Below, piece after piece: positions 19,788 through 28,722 of a stretch of DNA of 29,399 nt; positions within the stretch are counted from its first letter, which is position 1; every line of letters starts with the position of its first letter. Source of the stretch: Chara braunii (taxonomy: Eukaryota; Streptophyta; Charophyceae; Charales; Characeae); assembly GCA_003427395.1 (NCBI GenBank), contig BFEA01000055.1, positions 2,956,331 to 2,985,729 on the forward strand. Direction: 5' to 3'. A program made the translations under genes and the position numbers. A model generated the notes under the pieces. The model was not told the DNA's origin and did no database searches. It saw nothing but the letters and a program-made list of their open reading frames with translations.

Positions 19788-20316
19788 TCATGCACGCGCG
19801 CATACATTGGCAGTGCCTTATGTTGGGCAGGCACCTCTGAAAGCATAAAAGTGAGTTGATCGACTATGTTTGTGAAACACTCTTGGCATTGGCTATGTTT
19901 GTCTAACTTTGTGGATCATTCTTGGTATGACATTTCATAGCATGAGAACACACTACATTTTCCTGAAAGATAAACAGAATATTAATGCGAGGATTTTAAG
20001 CCCTCAGCATATCTGCATGTGGCCTGTACAGTAAGCATGTGCCCGCCCTAAGTGAAGGCGGCCCCCCAATCTCAATGAGCCCTGAATTTGTCAATTTTGC
20101 AAAGCCTTGGTGGGTGCCAGACAGTTGCCACACGCCAGTTGGTTACATCCACCCTGCTCGTGAAAATCAGAAACATTAGTGAGCGTTCCAGGCTCTTCTG
20201 GCAACGCAGTGGAAGCAGGGAACACCCCACGTTTGCGCTTGGCCGGTTGGGCAGGCCTTACCAATTCGGTCCCAGGCCACTGTCTGAATGGGCCTGGGCA
20301 CAGACACTTTGGCCAG
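19788..20316. other. No feature recognised
   Basis: Unique-looking, becoming GC-rich after 20100 with repeated GGCC/GCCAGGCC motifs. No coding signature beyond short overlapping frames. Confidence 0.4.
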
Positions 20317-20474
20317 CCCAACCTGAAGCTACTGGGCACACACGAGGCCAGGCCAGGCTGTCATAGGGCCAGGCCACTTCGCATATAGCAAAGTGCCCAA
20401 CCTGAAGCTACTGGGCACACACGAGGCCAGGCCAGGCTGCCATAGGGCCAGGCCACTTCGCATATAGCAAAGTG
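20317..20474. repeat. 79-bp tandem duplication
   Basis: Two copies beginning CCCAACCTGAAGCTACTGGG at 20317 and 20396, differing by one base (T/C). Confidence 0.95.
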
Positions 20475-21090
20475 CCTGGCCGTGAGTCGGGCATTCGGGC
20501 ACATGGCTGTGCAAGCGGCAGAGCTGCTGGAGCGATTGCTCACACCTGCTAGCTAGCGCTAGTGCTTGACGCGTGCACGGGCGTGGGGTGTTGTTGGGCG
20601 CTGCAAGGGAGCAGCGCCATACCCTGGGCCTCCGTAGCTGGGCCTGTGCAGATAGCCGGCTGGGATTGTCGGTGGTCCTAGGGGATGACATTAAGATGTG
20701 GGAGGAGGGGAAGTAAGAGGTGAAGAGGGAAGTGATGTGAGAGCACGTACCTGGTCCTGGCGGACGTCTGCACGGTCGACATCTGCATGTAGTTCGGTTG
20801 CTGCTAGTGACGTCAACTGGTTGCTTTGTCATTTCGTTAGACTGGCACAGTAGCTGTATGATAGTAGTCTGGGCGCTGAGCGCCAAGCGCTAGGGCCCAA
20901 GCCAATTCAGACGAGCGCGTCGCGGCTTGTATACGGCCACAACTCTCGGAGGTACTGGTGGTTTAACTAGTTCATTGGTGATCAACAACAGCACCAAAAT
21001 AGGGTGATGGAACAATAACTTGTTTAAATGCTAATCAATCGCAATATATGATCAAAACTACATAAGTTCAATAGGAGAACTGACTGTATC
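20475..21090. other. No gene recognised; lone TTAA-family end at 20949-20966
   Basis: GGTACTGGTGGTTTAA at 20951-20966 is a right end of the TTAA inverted-repeat family. No matching left end was found upstream, so it is a truncated or solo end. Confidence 0.55.
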
Positions 21091-21097
21091 TACCACC

Positions 21098-21265
21098 GGT
21101 GCCTAGCTCATTTGGTAGACCGTGAACTGTTGAAACACAAACCAAAGTTGGAATCCAGATGCAATCAGATGGACAGAGTAAAATAATTCTGAATTACTGG
21201 GGCCAGTCAGCTCAATTATGAAACCTCGAGTCTCCCACCCTTTCTATAAAATAAAAAAAAAAGAA
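21098..21265 (+). mobile_element. tRNA-derived SINE (probable)
   Basis: TAGCTCATTTGG at 21104-21115 fits a Pol III A box and AGTTGGAATCC at 21146-21155 a B box, about 30 bp apart as in tRNA genes. The leading GGTGCCTAGCTC resembles a tRNA 5' end, but no cloverleaf closes. A non-tRNA body of about 90 bp and an A-rich tail (ATAAAATAAAAAAAAAA, about 21247-21263) follow. A short direct repeat TGTATC lies before (21085) and after (21276), too short to be sure of a target duplication. Confidence 0.5.
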
Positions 21266-21624
21266 GCAAAATGTGTGTATCCCAAGTAATCACAGGAAGG
21301 GCAGTAAAAAACAGAACTCTATCACTTGTTTTACAGAATGATCCCTCCGTGTGTTTTTCGACAACTCGAGGTTTAGGTTTTACACAAGCCGTGCGTGCTT
21401 TTAAAGTCTCGCCAAAAAAAAGGAAAATCAAAATGCAGGAAATCTTTCTGTTTAGTATTACACTATTCCGTATACTAGATACAAATTTAAGTATCTTTCA
21501 ATTTTGTGGGTTTTGTCTATAGTCAGAAGAACTAAAAATTTCAAGGCTAGAAATCTAATAGTTTTCGTGTACAGTCGAGTCCCACGGGTAAGTTTCTTGG
21601 GTTTTTTTGTAGACTTTTGGCAAA
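21266..21624. other. No feature recognised
   Basis: AT-rich sequence lying between the SINE and U6 copy 2. Confidence 0.4.
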
Positions 21625-21650
21625 AATTCAAGGCTGCTTTTCATTTTTTT

Positions 21651-21743
21651 GAACGATTTCTCGGTTTATGTGTGCCATTGGTGTGCAGGGGCCATGCTAA
21701 TCTTCTCTGTATCGTTCCAATTCTAACCAATGTTCCGAAGGAC
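21651..21743 (-). pseudogene. U6 snRNA retropseudogene, copy 2
   Basis: The minus strand carries the U6 5' stem (GTCCTTCGGAAC), AATTGGAACGATACAGAGAA with an intact ACAGAGA box, GATTAGCATGGCCCCTGC, and then a diverged 3' stem-loop (CACACCAATGGCACACATAA in place of GCGCAAGGATGACACGCATA). An A-rich tail follows (minus reading of 21642-21650). A 17-bp direct repeat AATTCAAGGnTnCTTTT flanks it (21625-21641 and 21744-21760, 15 of 17 identical) and starts exactly at the U6 5' end. On the minus strand the upstream junction is TTT/AAAAG, the L1-type endonuclease preference. Full-length RNA, tail and duplication together define a retropseudogene. Confidence 0.9.
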
Positions 21744-21758
21744 AATTCAAGGATACTT

Positions 21759-22641
21759 TTAAACCACCACTACCTTTTCTTCGTAGTCAAAAAGACTTTT
21801 AAATTCAAGGTTAACTTGTGGCGAAAAGGTAACGTATCGGGTTCCCTGGGGGCTCGGAGCAGCTTCCCCCTAGGGAGGGGGGGACACATTCTTTTCATCC
21901 TGGACGGGACATGTGGGGCCGCTGGTTGAACGAGTTTTTTTTTTTTTTCGTCCTCGGTCTCCCGCAAGACTGCCCACCTTGTGCACAGACAGCCCGGTAA
22001 CGGCTCATGTGGTAAATATGGAGGCCGCGTTACCGGCACGGTTGAGAGCTCACGGGTACATACGGAGGCCGCGTTACCCCTACCGTCGAGAGTCAACGTG
22101 GTATATGCAGAGGCCGCGCTACTGATACAGTCGAGACAGGCCGAATTTGTCGATCCGTCCAATTGGGTCCGGTTTCTTAAATGTTGGAACAAATGGATGT
22201 CTGTTCTGTCCCAATAGCAACCTCACTGGTACGGCCACGTGGTCCATCGCAAAATGTTATATCTCCTCGCCAGTCACATTAACTCCTTGTGTCCGTTTGA
22301 CCAGCGCACGCAAAACGGTGAGCAGAGAACCTGGCATTGGACGGCCCTCACCTCCTGGACATCAGGAAAAAGCAGAACAAGGGAACGAAAGAAAAAGATC
22401 ACGGTGGACGACTGTTTCCATGCGTACAAGCCAAAATAAACCCATCATATGAATACTGCCGGCTCACATCCAGTCCAGTGGACCAATCAACAGGCTGACC
22501 TTCCGAATTTGAAGACAGGCTCGGCCTCCGGTACCAAAGAAGATTTGTCATTTGACAATCCCGTCGGCAGGCTTGGCAGAACTTGGCGTGTGACAGTTTG
22601 CAGGCTCGGCAAAACCAGGCTCACAGGTAGTGGGGGGTTAA
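21759..22641. mobile_element. TTAA-family element, member G (883 bp)
   Basis: Left end TTAAACCACCACTACC (21759) and right end GGTAGTGGGGGGTTAA (finishing 22641) are inverted repeats with two mismatches. No coding domain was recognised. The interior contains the roughly 46-bp triplicate at 22010-22140. The left TTAA abuts the target-site duplication of U6 copy 2. Confidence 0.55.
22010..22140. repeat. Roughly 46-bp unit, three diverged tandem copies
   Basis: Copies start at 22010, 22055 and 22101. Each has the pattern GGTA.AT..GGAGGCCGCGTTAC (third copy diverged) followed by ACGGTTGAGAG, ACCGTCGAGAG or ACAGTCGAGAC. Confidence 0.8.
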
Positions 22642-22787
22642 AGCGATAAGAGAATCTGTTGTTTCAAAATTACAGGTACTAGTGTTCAAGTACGTAAATG
22701 ATAGAAGAACCATCTGTGGTCTCAGAATTATACCAACTCACGAGTTCTCCAGTAGCTTTGTTGTAAGAGTTGTTTGTTTGTTTTTTT

Positions 22788-22872
22788 GGGGACCATTTCT
22801 CGACTACTTTGTGTCATCCTTGCTTGGGGGCCATGCTAATCTTCTTTGTATCGTTCCAATTTTGACGGATGT
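22788..22872 (-). pseudogene. U6 snRNA retropseudogene, copy 3 (5'-truncated)
   Basis: The minus strand begins ACATCCGTCAAAATTGGAAC, lacking the first dozen or so nucleotides of U6. It continues with GATACAAAGAAGATTAGCAT, where ACAGAGA has become ACAAAGA, and then GGCCCCC, AAGCAAGGATGACAC and GTCGAGAAATGGTCCCC. The tail on the minus strand is (A7)CAAACAAAC. The flanking direct repeat TGTAAGAGTT (22762-22771 and 22870-22879) overlaps the truncated 5' end. 5' truncation plus tail plus duplication is the signature of incomplete target-primed reverse transcription. Confidence 0.9.
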
Positions 22873-22904
22873 AAGAGTTTTTGAAACAGCATGGAATACC
22901 AAGG

Positions 22905-23126
22905 TTCTGAGCGCGTTGCCAGGGGTCAACGGTGACCACCTAATTCAGGACGGACCTGAACCTCAAATACAATAAGGGTCCTGTCAGACTGTTCTACAAC
23001 TAGAAGTTCGCGTGCGTTGCTGGGGGTCAAGTGGGGCAATCTAATTTCACAACCAAATGGAGTAAGATCCAGCAGGGCATGGATCATGTACACTTTGATC
23101 CCAACTTCAACAACCACATGATCCAT
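22905..23126 (-). pseudogene. Possible gypsy protease relic, minus strand
   Basis: The minus strand reads VVVEVGIKVYMIHALLDLT then PFGCEIRLPHLT. The HALLD part resembles the beginning of LTR-retrotransposon proteases (HALLDTGA), but the T-G of the active site is replaced. A diverged direct repeat (GCGTTGCCAGGGGTCAA at 22913; GCGTTGCTGGGGGTCAA at 23014) lies across it. This is a weak call from a single motif. Confidence 0.25.
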
Positions 23127-23521
23127 AGAGCAGGAAGACCGATTTCATTTTGGGTGACAGGACAGGACAACCCATTGTGAAATACCAAATCACCAGCCGA
23201 AGCCAGCACAATCCAGGCGGATAACGGAGCGTTTACAACGCTGCTCTCAGTTTGAAGCCTTCTCTAGTTGGCTCATCCGATGCCAATCCTGCCACCGCAG
23301 TCTTTTCTTGCAATACAAGTCAGCTCAGACTCACTCTCAGATGTATAGTGATGATAGTTAATTACGCAAATGTGCAAATGGGTAGGTTCACGATCTGCAC
23401 TGAGTTGTGCATTTAATCTGGTGGGTCATCAAAGGGGTATGGCCGATCTTGTTTCACCAAGGGCTGGGTAGTCTTTGTCCGTGTCCTCTTAGTGAGGGGA
23501 TTTAGAACCCTCAGGGCCATT
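23127..23521. other. No feature recognised
   Basis: Unique-looking sequence between the minus-strand protease-like relic and the 5' LTR. The AGGTC copy at 23522-23526 is the left target-site duplication of the LTR element. Confidence 0.4.
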
Positions 23522-23526
23522 AGGTC

Positions 23527-23985
23527 CTGTTGGCGCAGCTGGATTTGAACCCACGAACTGCCCCAAGTTTTCATTGGATTCTCCGCCGTTTATGGTTTTG
23601 CACAAGCTAGGGATTTCCAGCAGACCATCGTATCACTTTCTGCTCCAATCGATGCTGAATGCTCAGGGAAACTGGATGCGTCTGTTGCCACACAAATTTC
23701 TGTGTCATGTGAAGTATCCAAGTGTGTGTTCAGTCTCAAATGTTCAGCAAGTCTCCAATCAAGTGTGATTTCATATCGGTAAACTGTGCTAGTGTGATAA
23801 TGATGCTGAGCGCTTGGGGAAACTGCATGCCGCTGTGGCCATACAAATTTCTCTGTAATGTGAAGAAACCAAGTGTGTGTTCAGTTTTAAATGTTCAGCA
23901 AGCGTCCTATCAAGTATGATTTCATGCCAGTGTGCAAGTGTGATAACGCATGCAAGTATTTGAGATACTTTCAGAATCATTACAG
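23527..23985 (+). repeat. 5' LTR, rearranged
   Basis: Starts CTGTTGGCGCAGCTGGATTT and ends CATTACAG. Compared with the 3' LTR it lacks about 300 bp of U3 including the TATA box. It carries a tandem duplication with a period of about 150 bp (the block from GCTGAATGCTCAGGGAAACTG at 23653 repeats from GCTGAGCGCTTGGGGAAACTG at 23803). It therefore has no visible promoter. Confidence 0.85.
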
Positions 23986-24195
23986 AGTTATCGGAGCACG
24001 TTACAATCTTGACTACGGACAAATTGTGGGCTCCATCAGCCACCGTGTCAGCAATGTACCACCACATCATGGAAGTGACATGCTCACTTCACTTTCTCAC
24101 CAGCTGTCAGCTACCCACCCAGTGACCTGGTGCTATGCCTCACTTTGTAGGTTTTTCAAGAGAGTGATATCATATGCCAGACAGCAAGATGAAGG

Positions 24196-24771
24196 TTGAC
24201 GTCAGTGTTAAAGAAAAGGAGTGAAAAGAGGCTCCTCAGCTCGTGCCACGTATGCACTGGCCACCTTTCATGTGTTGTACCCCATCTTGCACAGTTTTCC
24301 AAAGAGATATCTAACGTGCACGAAGGAAGTACAGGAGGTGGTAGAAAGAAAGTCGGCGTTGGATCACTGGAATATGTCATCTACCTGCCGTGTGTTGTAC
24401 CCCATCTTCCACAGTTTTCCAAAGAGATATCTAACGTGCACGAAGGAAGTAGAGGAGGTGGTAGAAAGAAAGTCGGCGATGGATCTTGGAAGGTAATAGG
24501 AAGACTGTACATTGGCATCAAGGTGTTAAACGTTTGGGTACCAATAGAAGTCGATGTCACGAACGAGGATGGCGTAAGCATCTGGCAATATGTGACAGAG
24601 ATCCCCATAACATATGATGCAGAACAGAGAGTTAGACATGCGATCTCATTCTATATGGAGAATTTAGTATTAGAGATGGTACTGGGCCAGCGATGGCTCA
24701 AAGCCGCAAATGCACTGATTTTCTCTGCCAGCAGACGGTGCAGATTGCAGATGGAGCAGGCAGACTGGTGA
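24196..24771 (+). pseudogene. Gypsy 5' pol region: 40-residue tandem repeat and protease-like domain
   Basis: The 191-codon frame starts with two copies of a 120-bp unit (24271 and 24391), an exact 40-codon period, each containing FSKEISNVHEGS. It continues with GRLYIGIKVLNVWVPIEVDV and ends with EMVLGQRWLKAANA. The latter corresponds to the (I/V)LGxxWL segment near the C-terminus of LTR-element proteases, so this is probably the protease. The expected D-[ST]-G active site is not present (VDVTNEDG in its place). The repeat may be the remnant junction between the lost gag and pol. The frame closes at 24771. Confidence 0.5.
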
Positions 24772-24929
24772 TCTGCATGCAGGGCCATTGGAAGGGGGCT
24801 TCCCAAAATAAGTTTGGCAGATGATGCATAACTGCACCTGATTCTCCAACTATGGCCGAAAACACCCAACAGAAGGGCAAGGATCGCCTTGGTGACTGCA
24901 GCAGACATGCAGACCTTCCAAATGAAAAA

Positions 24930-25590
24930 TGGGCCAGAGAAAAAACAGCGGTTGGTGGAGCAGTACCCAGATCTGCATGAGGACCCTTTCGGCATAGTAG
25001 AGGGTAAAACACCCAATTCGTTTTATGTAATGCCTCCCAAGAGATGAATCTACGGAATGTCGGCTGCAGATATGGACCTCAAAAAGCAGCCTGCTGAACT
25101 CACAGAGAAAGGTTGGATCACACCAAGCAGCTCTCATTAGAGTGCTCCAGTTATTTCTTTGTCCCAGCGAAAGATGGTGGACTTGGGGTGTGCTCAATTA
25201 CCACAGTCTGAACAACATAACCATCAAGATCATAGAGACCCTGCCTCGGCGTGCTGGATCGCATGCAGGGAGGCATACAAAGCCTTCTCGAAAATGACCT
25301 GAAGAGCAGCTACTGCAAGATTAAAGTGAGCAATGCATCGTTTGCTTAGATAATACCTCAGTCTTGTATCTTGGTGTACTTGGACAACATCCTTGTCTTC
25401 AGTCGGACCTACAAAGAGCATGAGCAGCATCTGAATTTTGTACTTGAAAAGTTGAGGCAAAGAAAGTACAAGATTAACACAAAGAAGAGGGATAGGGGAA
25501 GGATCAGATCCTATACTTCACACATGTCATTTATGTTGCTGGAACGAGGCCCAATGCCCAGAAGGTGGAAGCAGTCGCAGACTGGCTGAG
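24930..25590 (+). pseudogene. Gypsy reverse transcriptase relic
   Basis: Recognisable in order but in changing frames: MSAADMDL and ELTEKGWITPSSS (fingers), APVI and FVPAKDGGL, NYHSLNNITIKI, VLDRMQGG, and ENDLKSSYCKI (block A region, normally KxDLKSGYHQI). Then comes VYLDNILVFSRTYKEHEQHL, in which the catalytic YxDD has become YLDN. About 60 residues that should lie between the first catalytic Asp block and YLDN are missing, so an internal deletion occurred near 25350. GKDQILYFTHVIYVAGTRPN and KVEAVADWLRPKTVTE (thumb) follow after another shift. Non-functional. Confidence 0.85.
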
Positions 25591-25599
25591 ACCCAAAAC

Positions 25600-26160
25600 A
25601 GTTACAGAGGGTGCAGCCGTTCCTGGGGAAGGCGAACCACTACAAGTTAATGCAAGGTTGTTCCGTCATTGCCACGTGACTCACAAATCTGACAAGGAAG
25701 GATAGTCCCTTCGTATCGACTGACAGTATGAGGAGGCCTTTGATCATCTCATCAACTACCTTATCCTGAGGAGGCCTTTGATCATCTCGTCGACTACCTT
25801 AAGACTAGTGGAATACCTCTTCAAGCGCACGCCTTCAGAGAGAGTCACCTACAACACCGATGAACCAGTATGCCCTTCAAACATGGGAGTATTATCTGTT
25901 GGGCACGCCAAATGCTGCAGTGGCTGACGATTTAGCCGGAGCTTTCACGTAAGCTTGCTTGGTGGTCGGTAGTCATAGATACCTATGACTTCGAGTTGAA
26001 GTAGGACAAGTACACCAAATCGGCTGACGCATTGTTGCCGAGGCAGGACTACTTGGAGCAATCCTGGCTCAGATGAAGATTACGGACGAACTCCTGAATC
26101 GAATTGCAGGAGCATACAACGTAGATCCAGCCTACAACAAGGTCATCGCAAATTGAACAG
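25600..26160 (+). pseudogene. Gypsy RNase H and connection region relic
   Basis: QPFLGKANHYK and LTNLTRKDSPF correspond to the start of the gypsy RNase H region. A 36-bp segment (GAGGAGGCCTTTGATCATCT) is duplicated in tandem at 25731 and 25767. The middle is too broken to place the RNase H catalytic residues. Near 25990 a stretch that would read like the usual DFELKY..GKYNKSADALSR tail is visible across frames (TYDFELK, YTKSADALLPRQ). Confidence 0.55.
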
Positions 26161-27225
26161 AAGACCCAGATCGTGCTCCCGGATACACCATGCAGCGAGG
26201 ATTGCTCTATGTGGACAGCTTTCAGCTGCAGCGATTGTTTGTTCCTATGGACAAGCGACTGCAACTTGGCAAAAACAGACGAAAGTGGCGCATAACAGGT
26301 GGTAGTGAGACAAGACGCTGCCGGCCAAATCCAACCATCCCAATGTTATGGGGGAGTGACAAGACGCACAAGGCCATTTTGGGGCAAATGAAAATACACC
26401 TGCGACTATTGGAGAAGTTCTACCGGCCAAGGATGAGGAGTGATGTCCCAGTATATGTGCAGAGTTGCAGCATTTGTCAGTGGTTGAAGGGGAGAGTGTA
26501 AAGACCATATGGTCTCCTCCAACCCCTCCCAATACCTAACAGACTGAAACATCCATCTCCATTTACTTCATGGGAGGTTTTTCGGGGACCAAGTGGACAA
26601 ATGATACAGTTTTTGTTACCATCGACCGCTTCGGCGAAATCATAAAGTTGGTGCCAATGAGGAAAGCTGCATCAACAAGGAAGCTTGTCAAACTCTTCCC
26701 TGACAATTAGGCATTCGAATTCGGATTCCCTTCTGATATCGCCATATAGTCAGCAACAGCGATATTTGTTGTACAAGCAAATTGTGACAGAAGTGTTCGT
26801 TGAGCCAAGAGAACGTTAGCATCTCCCTCGATAAGGGCGGGAATACTCTACGGACTATATGAACGCGTACAACTTAGGGCACCCACCCTAAGGTGGCACC
26901 CAATTATAGCGACAGAACCTGATGGAATCTACAAACACCGAACTCCACAAGAGTTCGGCGCTCCACACCAAAAGCGACGGCCGGACAGAGAGAGAGACTG
27001 AAATCAGCATTTGTCCAGGGTAGGCAGCCCCTACAACAGCTTTGCGCATCCTGCTACTGTGCAGTATGGATTGAAGCCCCGCATGCCATTGGACTTCTTG
27101 GTGCAGGCACAACAGTCCTAGCGCCCTCCTGGAAAGCTGACGTCGACTGTGCAATTCACAGGAAAACTTAGACAGCTATACTGATTATGCATTATGCACA
27201 GGAGCCTGACAAAGCCAACAAGCAC
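26161..27225 (+). pseudogene. Gypsy integrase relic
   Basis: The frame from 26190 holds GYTMQRGLLYVD upstream and FYRPRMRSDVPVYVQSCSIC, the C-C half of the HHCC finger, followed by the GLLQPLPIPNR linker. The core appears in another frame: WTNDTVFVTIDRFGEIIKLV (catalytic Asp strand) with PMRKAASTRKLVKLF. The later part is decayed. YNSFAHPATVQYGLKPRMPL near 27030-27095 matches the segment preceding the integrase C-terminal domain. The second catalytic Asp and the Glu were not found intact, and stops are frequent. Confidence 0.75.
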
Positions 27226-27260
27226 CGCCATCCTTCTTCAAGAACCGAGACTTTGTATAG

Positions 27261-27560
27261 ATGCAAACAGAAACTGCAACCCAAGCGGTCCAGACCATGT
27301 CAAGTACGGCATGTGGTTGGCAAAGATCTCATCCTGTATTTCATGCCTCAAAGTTGATGCCCTGTACAGGCAGGAGACAATGCATCCTTCCACCGTGGAT
27401 CATTGCACCGACATCGATAGAATCACTACTTGACGAGAAGTACGGCAACTGAGAGGAGGACTAACTGTCATCTACCCGGTCAAGTTCAAGTACTACCCCG
27501 AAGACAAAAGGGACGAGAGGATCAACCGTGCCAGACAACTGCACCTAGGATAGTCGCTGA
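27261..27560 (+). pseudogene. Integrase C-terminus and chromodomain-like tail
   Basis: HPVFHASKLMPC matches the conserved HPVFHVSxLxPY motif at the end of gypsy integrases. IESLLDEKYGN follows, resembling the EAILDxR start of a chromodomain linker. In the next frame, YPVKFKYYPEDKRDERINRA resembles the chromodomain core (YLVKWxGYPxxxxTWEP). This suggests a chromovirus-type lineage. Frame changes and a stop lie between these parts. Confidence 0.6.
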
Positions 27561-28109
27561 CTATGGGCCTCACCACACCACTCCCGAAATCGTTGAATAT
27601 CGGGAGTTCATCTTCGCCACACAAGCTCCAAATCGAACTTGACAGACCGAATTCAGGAGCTGTCAGGTTTCTAGGCTCGTGAGCATTGCTCCCGAAACCT
27701 CCCGTCTGCGAGAGGCAGTTTCGGGAGACCTCAAACCGTGACCTTGAAAAGGCACCCGAACGCTCCTGAAAATGGCTTTCCCCATTCATGTAAGACAAGC
27801 GAGGATTCGCTGCCGAACTTGCAACTGCCAAGCTCCAACGTTGAGAGCACACGTCTCGAAAGCGCAGTGTGACGAAGCATGCTCTCAAACGGGATTTCCC
27901 CACTTCTGACTCTCGGGAGCACTCCCTAATTTTTTGGGGGATTCCGGAGTGGTGTGGTGAGGCCGTATCAGAGATCACTCCAAGGAAGCAAACACCAGGG
28001 TTTGAATTAGTTCAGCTGAACCATGTCTCAGATCTCAGCAGCTAAGTTACTGTAGCATACTTTCCATCCTTCTATTTAATTTCTGCTCTGACTCAACAGA
28101 CCCTTTCTC
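27561..28109. other. 3' untranslated part of the gypsy element; nothing else seen
   Basis: Contains repeated CTCCCGAAA/CGGGAG-type motifs (27590-27930) and no coding signature. Confidence 0.4.
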
Positions 28110-28121
28110 AATAAAGTGGGG
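28110..28121 (+). promoter_or_regulatory. Polypurine tract
   Basis: AATAAAGTGGGG immediately upstream of the 3' LTR, the expected plus-strand primer site. Confidence 0.6.
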
Positions 28122-28722
28122 CTGTTGGGGCAGCAGGATTTGAACCTGCAAACTGCCCCAAGTTTTTATTTATTGGATTCTAAGCTGTCTGTTGTTGTGC
28201 TCTTGCCAAGGCTTGAACTTGGAAGCTCATACAAGGTAAGTACTATTGTTTGCTTTTGTGCACTATTTTGAAGAAGCTTGTGACTTTTGAACCCTTGCTT
28301 TGTAGAATCTCTGTTGGCTGAGTTTAGAGTAGGCCCTTCCAGACCTGTCGTTCTAGATTTTTTAAATCGCCAGAGACTCCATCTGCCTAAGTGCCTAGCT
28401 GGGCAGTAGTTGCAACAAGTTTTCGTTCCACAGGTTTGCTGACGTAGAAAACGAAGCACAATTATTTTTAGGGGTGATATAAGGGAGCGAGCGGGAAAAC
28501 TACATAGGCAGGCAACTCTGCAGTCTACCGCGTCCTGTCTGTGTTCTGTTCCAACTGATGCCTCGTGGTTGCCACACAAACTTCTCTGTTATCTGAAGTA
28601 TACAAGCGAGTTCGTTCACTTTTGGATTTTCAGCAAGCCTCCAATCAAACGTGATTTTCGTCTCAAAAAGCAAGCAAGTGTGATGACGCAAACAAATATT
28701 TGAGATTCTTGAAAACTGTCAG
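28122..28722 (+). repeat. 3' LTR
   Basis: Starts CTGTTGGGGCAGCAGGATTT and ends AACTGTCAG, 601 bp, without the duplication seen in the 5' copy. The first 40 bp form a hairpin with a tRNA T-arm-like core. A TATA box candidate lies at 28478. Confidence 0.85.
28478..28484 (+). promoter_or_regulatory. TATA box candidate in 3' LTR
   Basis: TATAAGG within GGGGTGATATAAGGGAGCG, in the expected late-U3 position of the LTR. The corresponding part is deleted from the 5' LTR. Confidence 0.4.

Larger units (their letters stand above)
23527..28722 (+). mobile_element. Degenerate complete Ty3/gypsy LTR retrotransposon (5196 bp)
   Basis: Bounded by identical 5-bp target duplications AGGTC (23522-23526 and 28723-28727). 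LTRs begin CTGTTGG and end CAG. A primer binding site AGTTATCGGAGC (23986-23997) directly follows the 5' LTR and matches the plant tRNA-iMet site TGGTATCAGAGC at 9 of 12 positions. A polypurine tract AATAAAGTGGGG directly precedes the 3' LTR. Between them pol domains occur in gypsy order: protease, RT, RNase H, integrase, chromodomain-like. Only about 500 bp separates PBS and protease, so gag is almost entirely missing. Stops and frameshifts occur throughout, so the element is inactive. By eye the LTRs differ at around a fifth of aligned positions, which suggests an old insertion. Confidence 0.88.

Noticed and set aside
21098-21170. Functional tRNA gene
   Set aside because: The A and B boxes are present, but the acceptor and anticodon stems do not close and a SINE-like body and tail follow.
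5734-22872. A cluster of functional U6 genes
   Set aside because: A-rich tails instead of T terminators, target duplications, mutated ACAGAGA boxes in copies 1 and 3, a degraded 3' stem-loop in copy 2 and no promoter elements seen.
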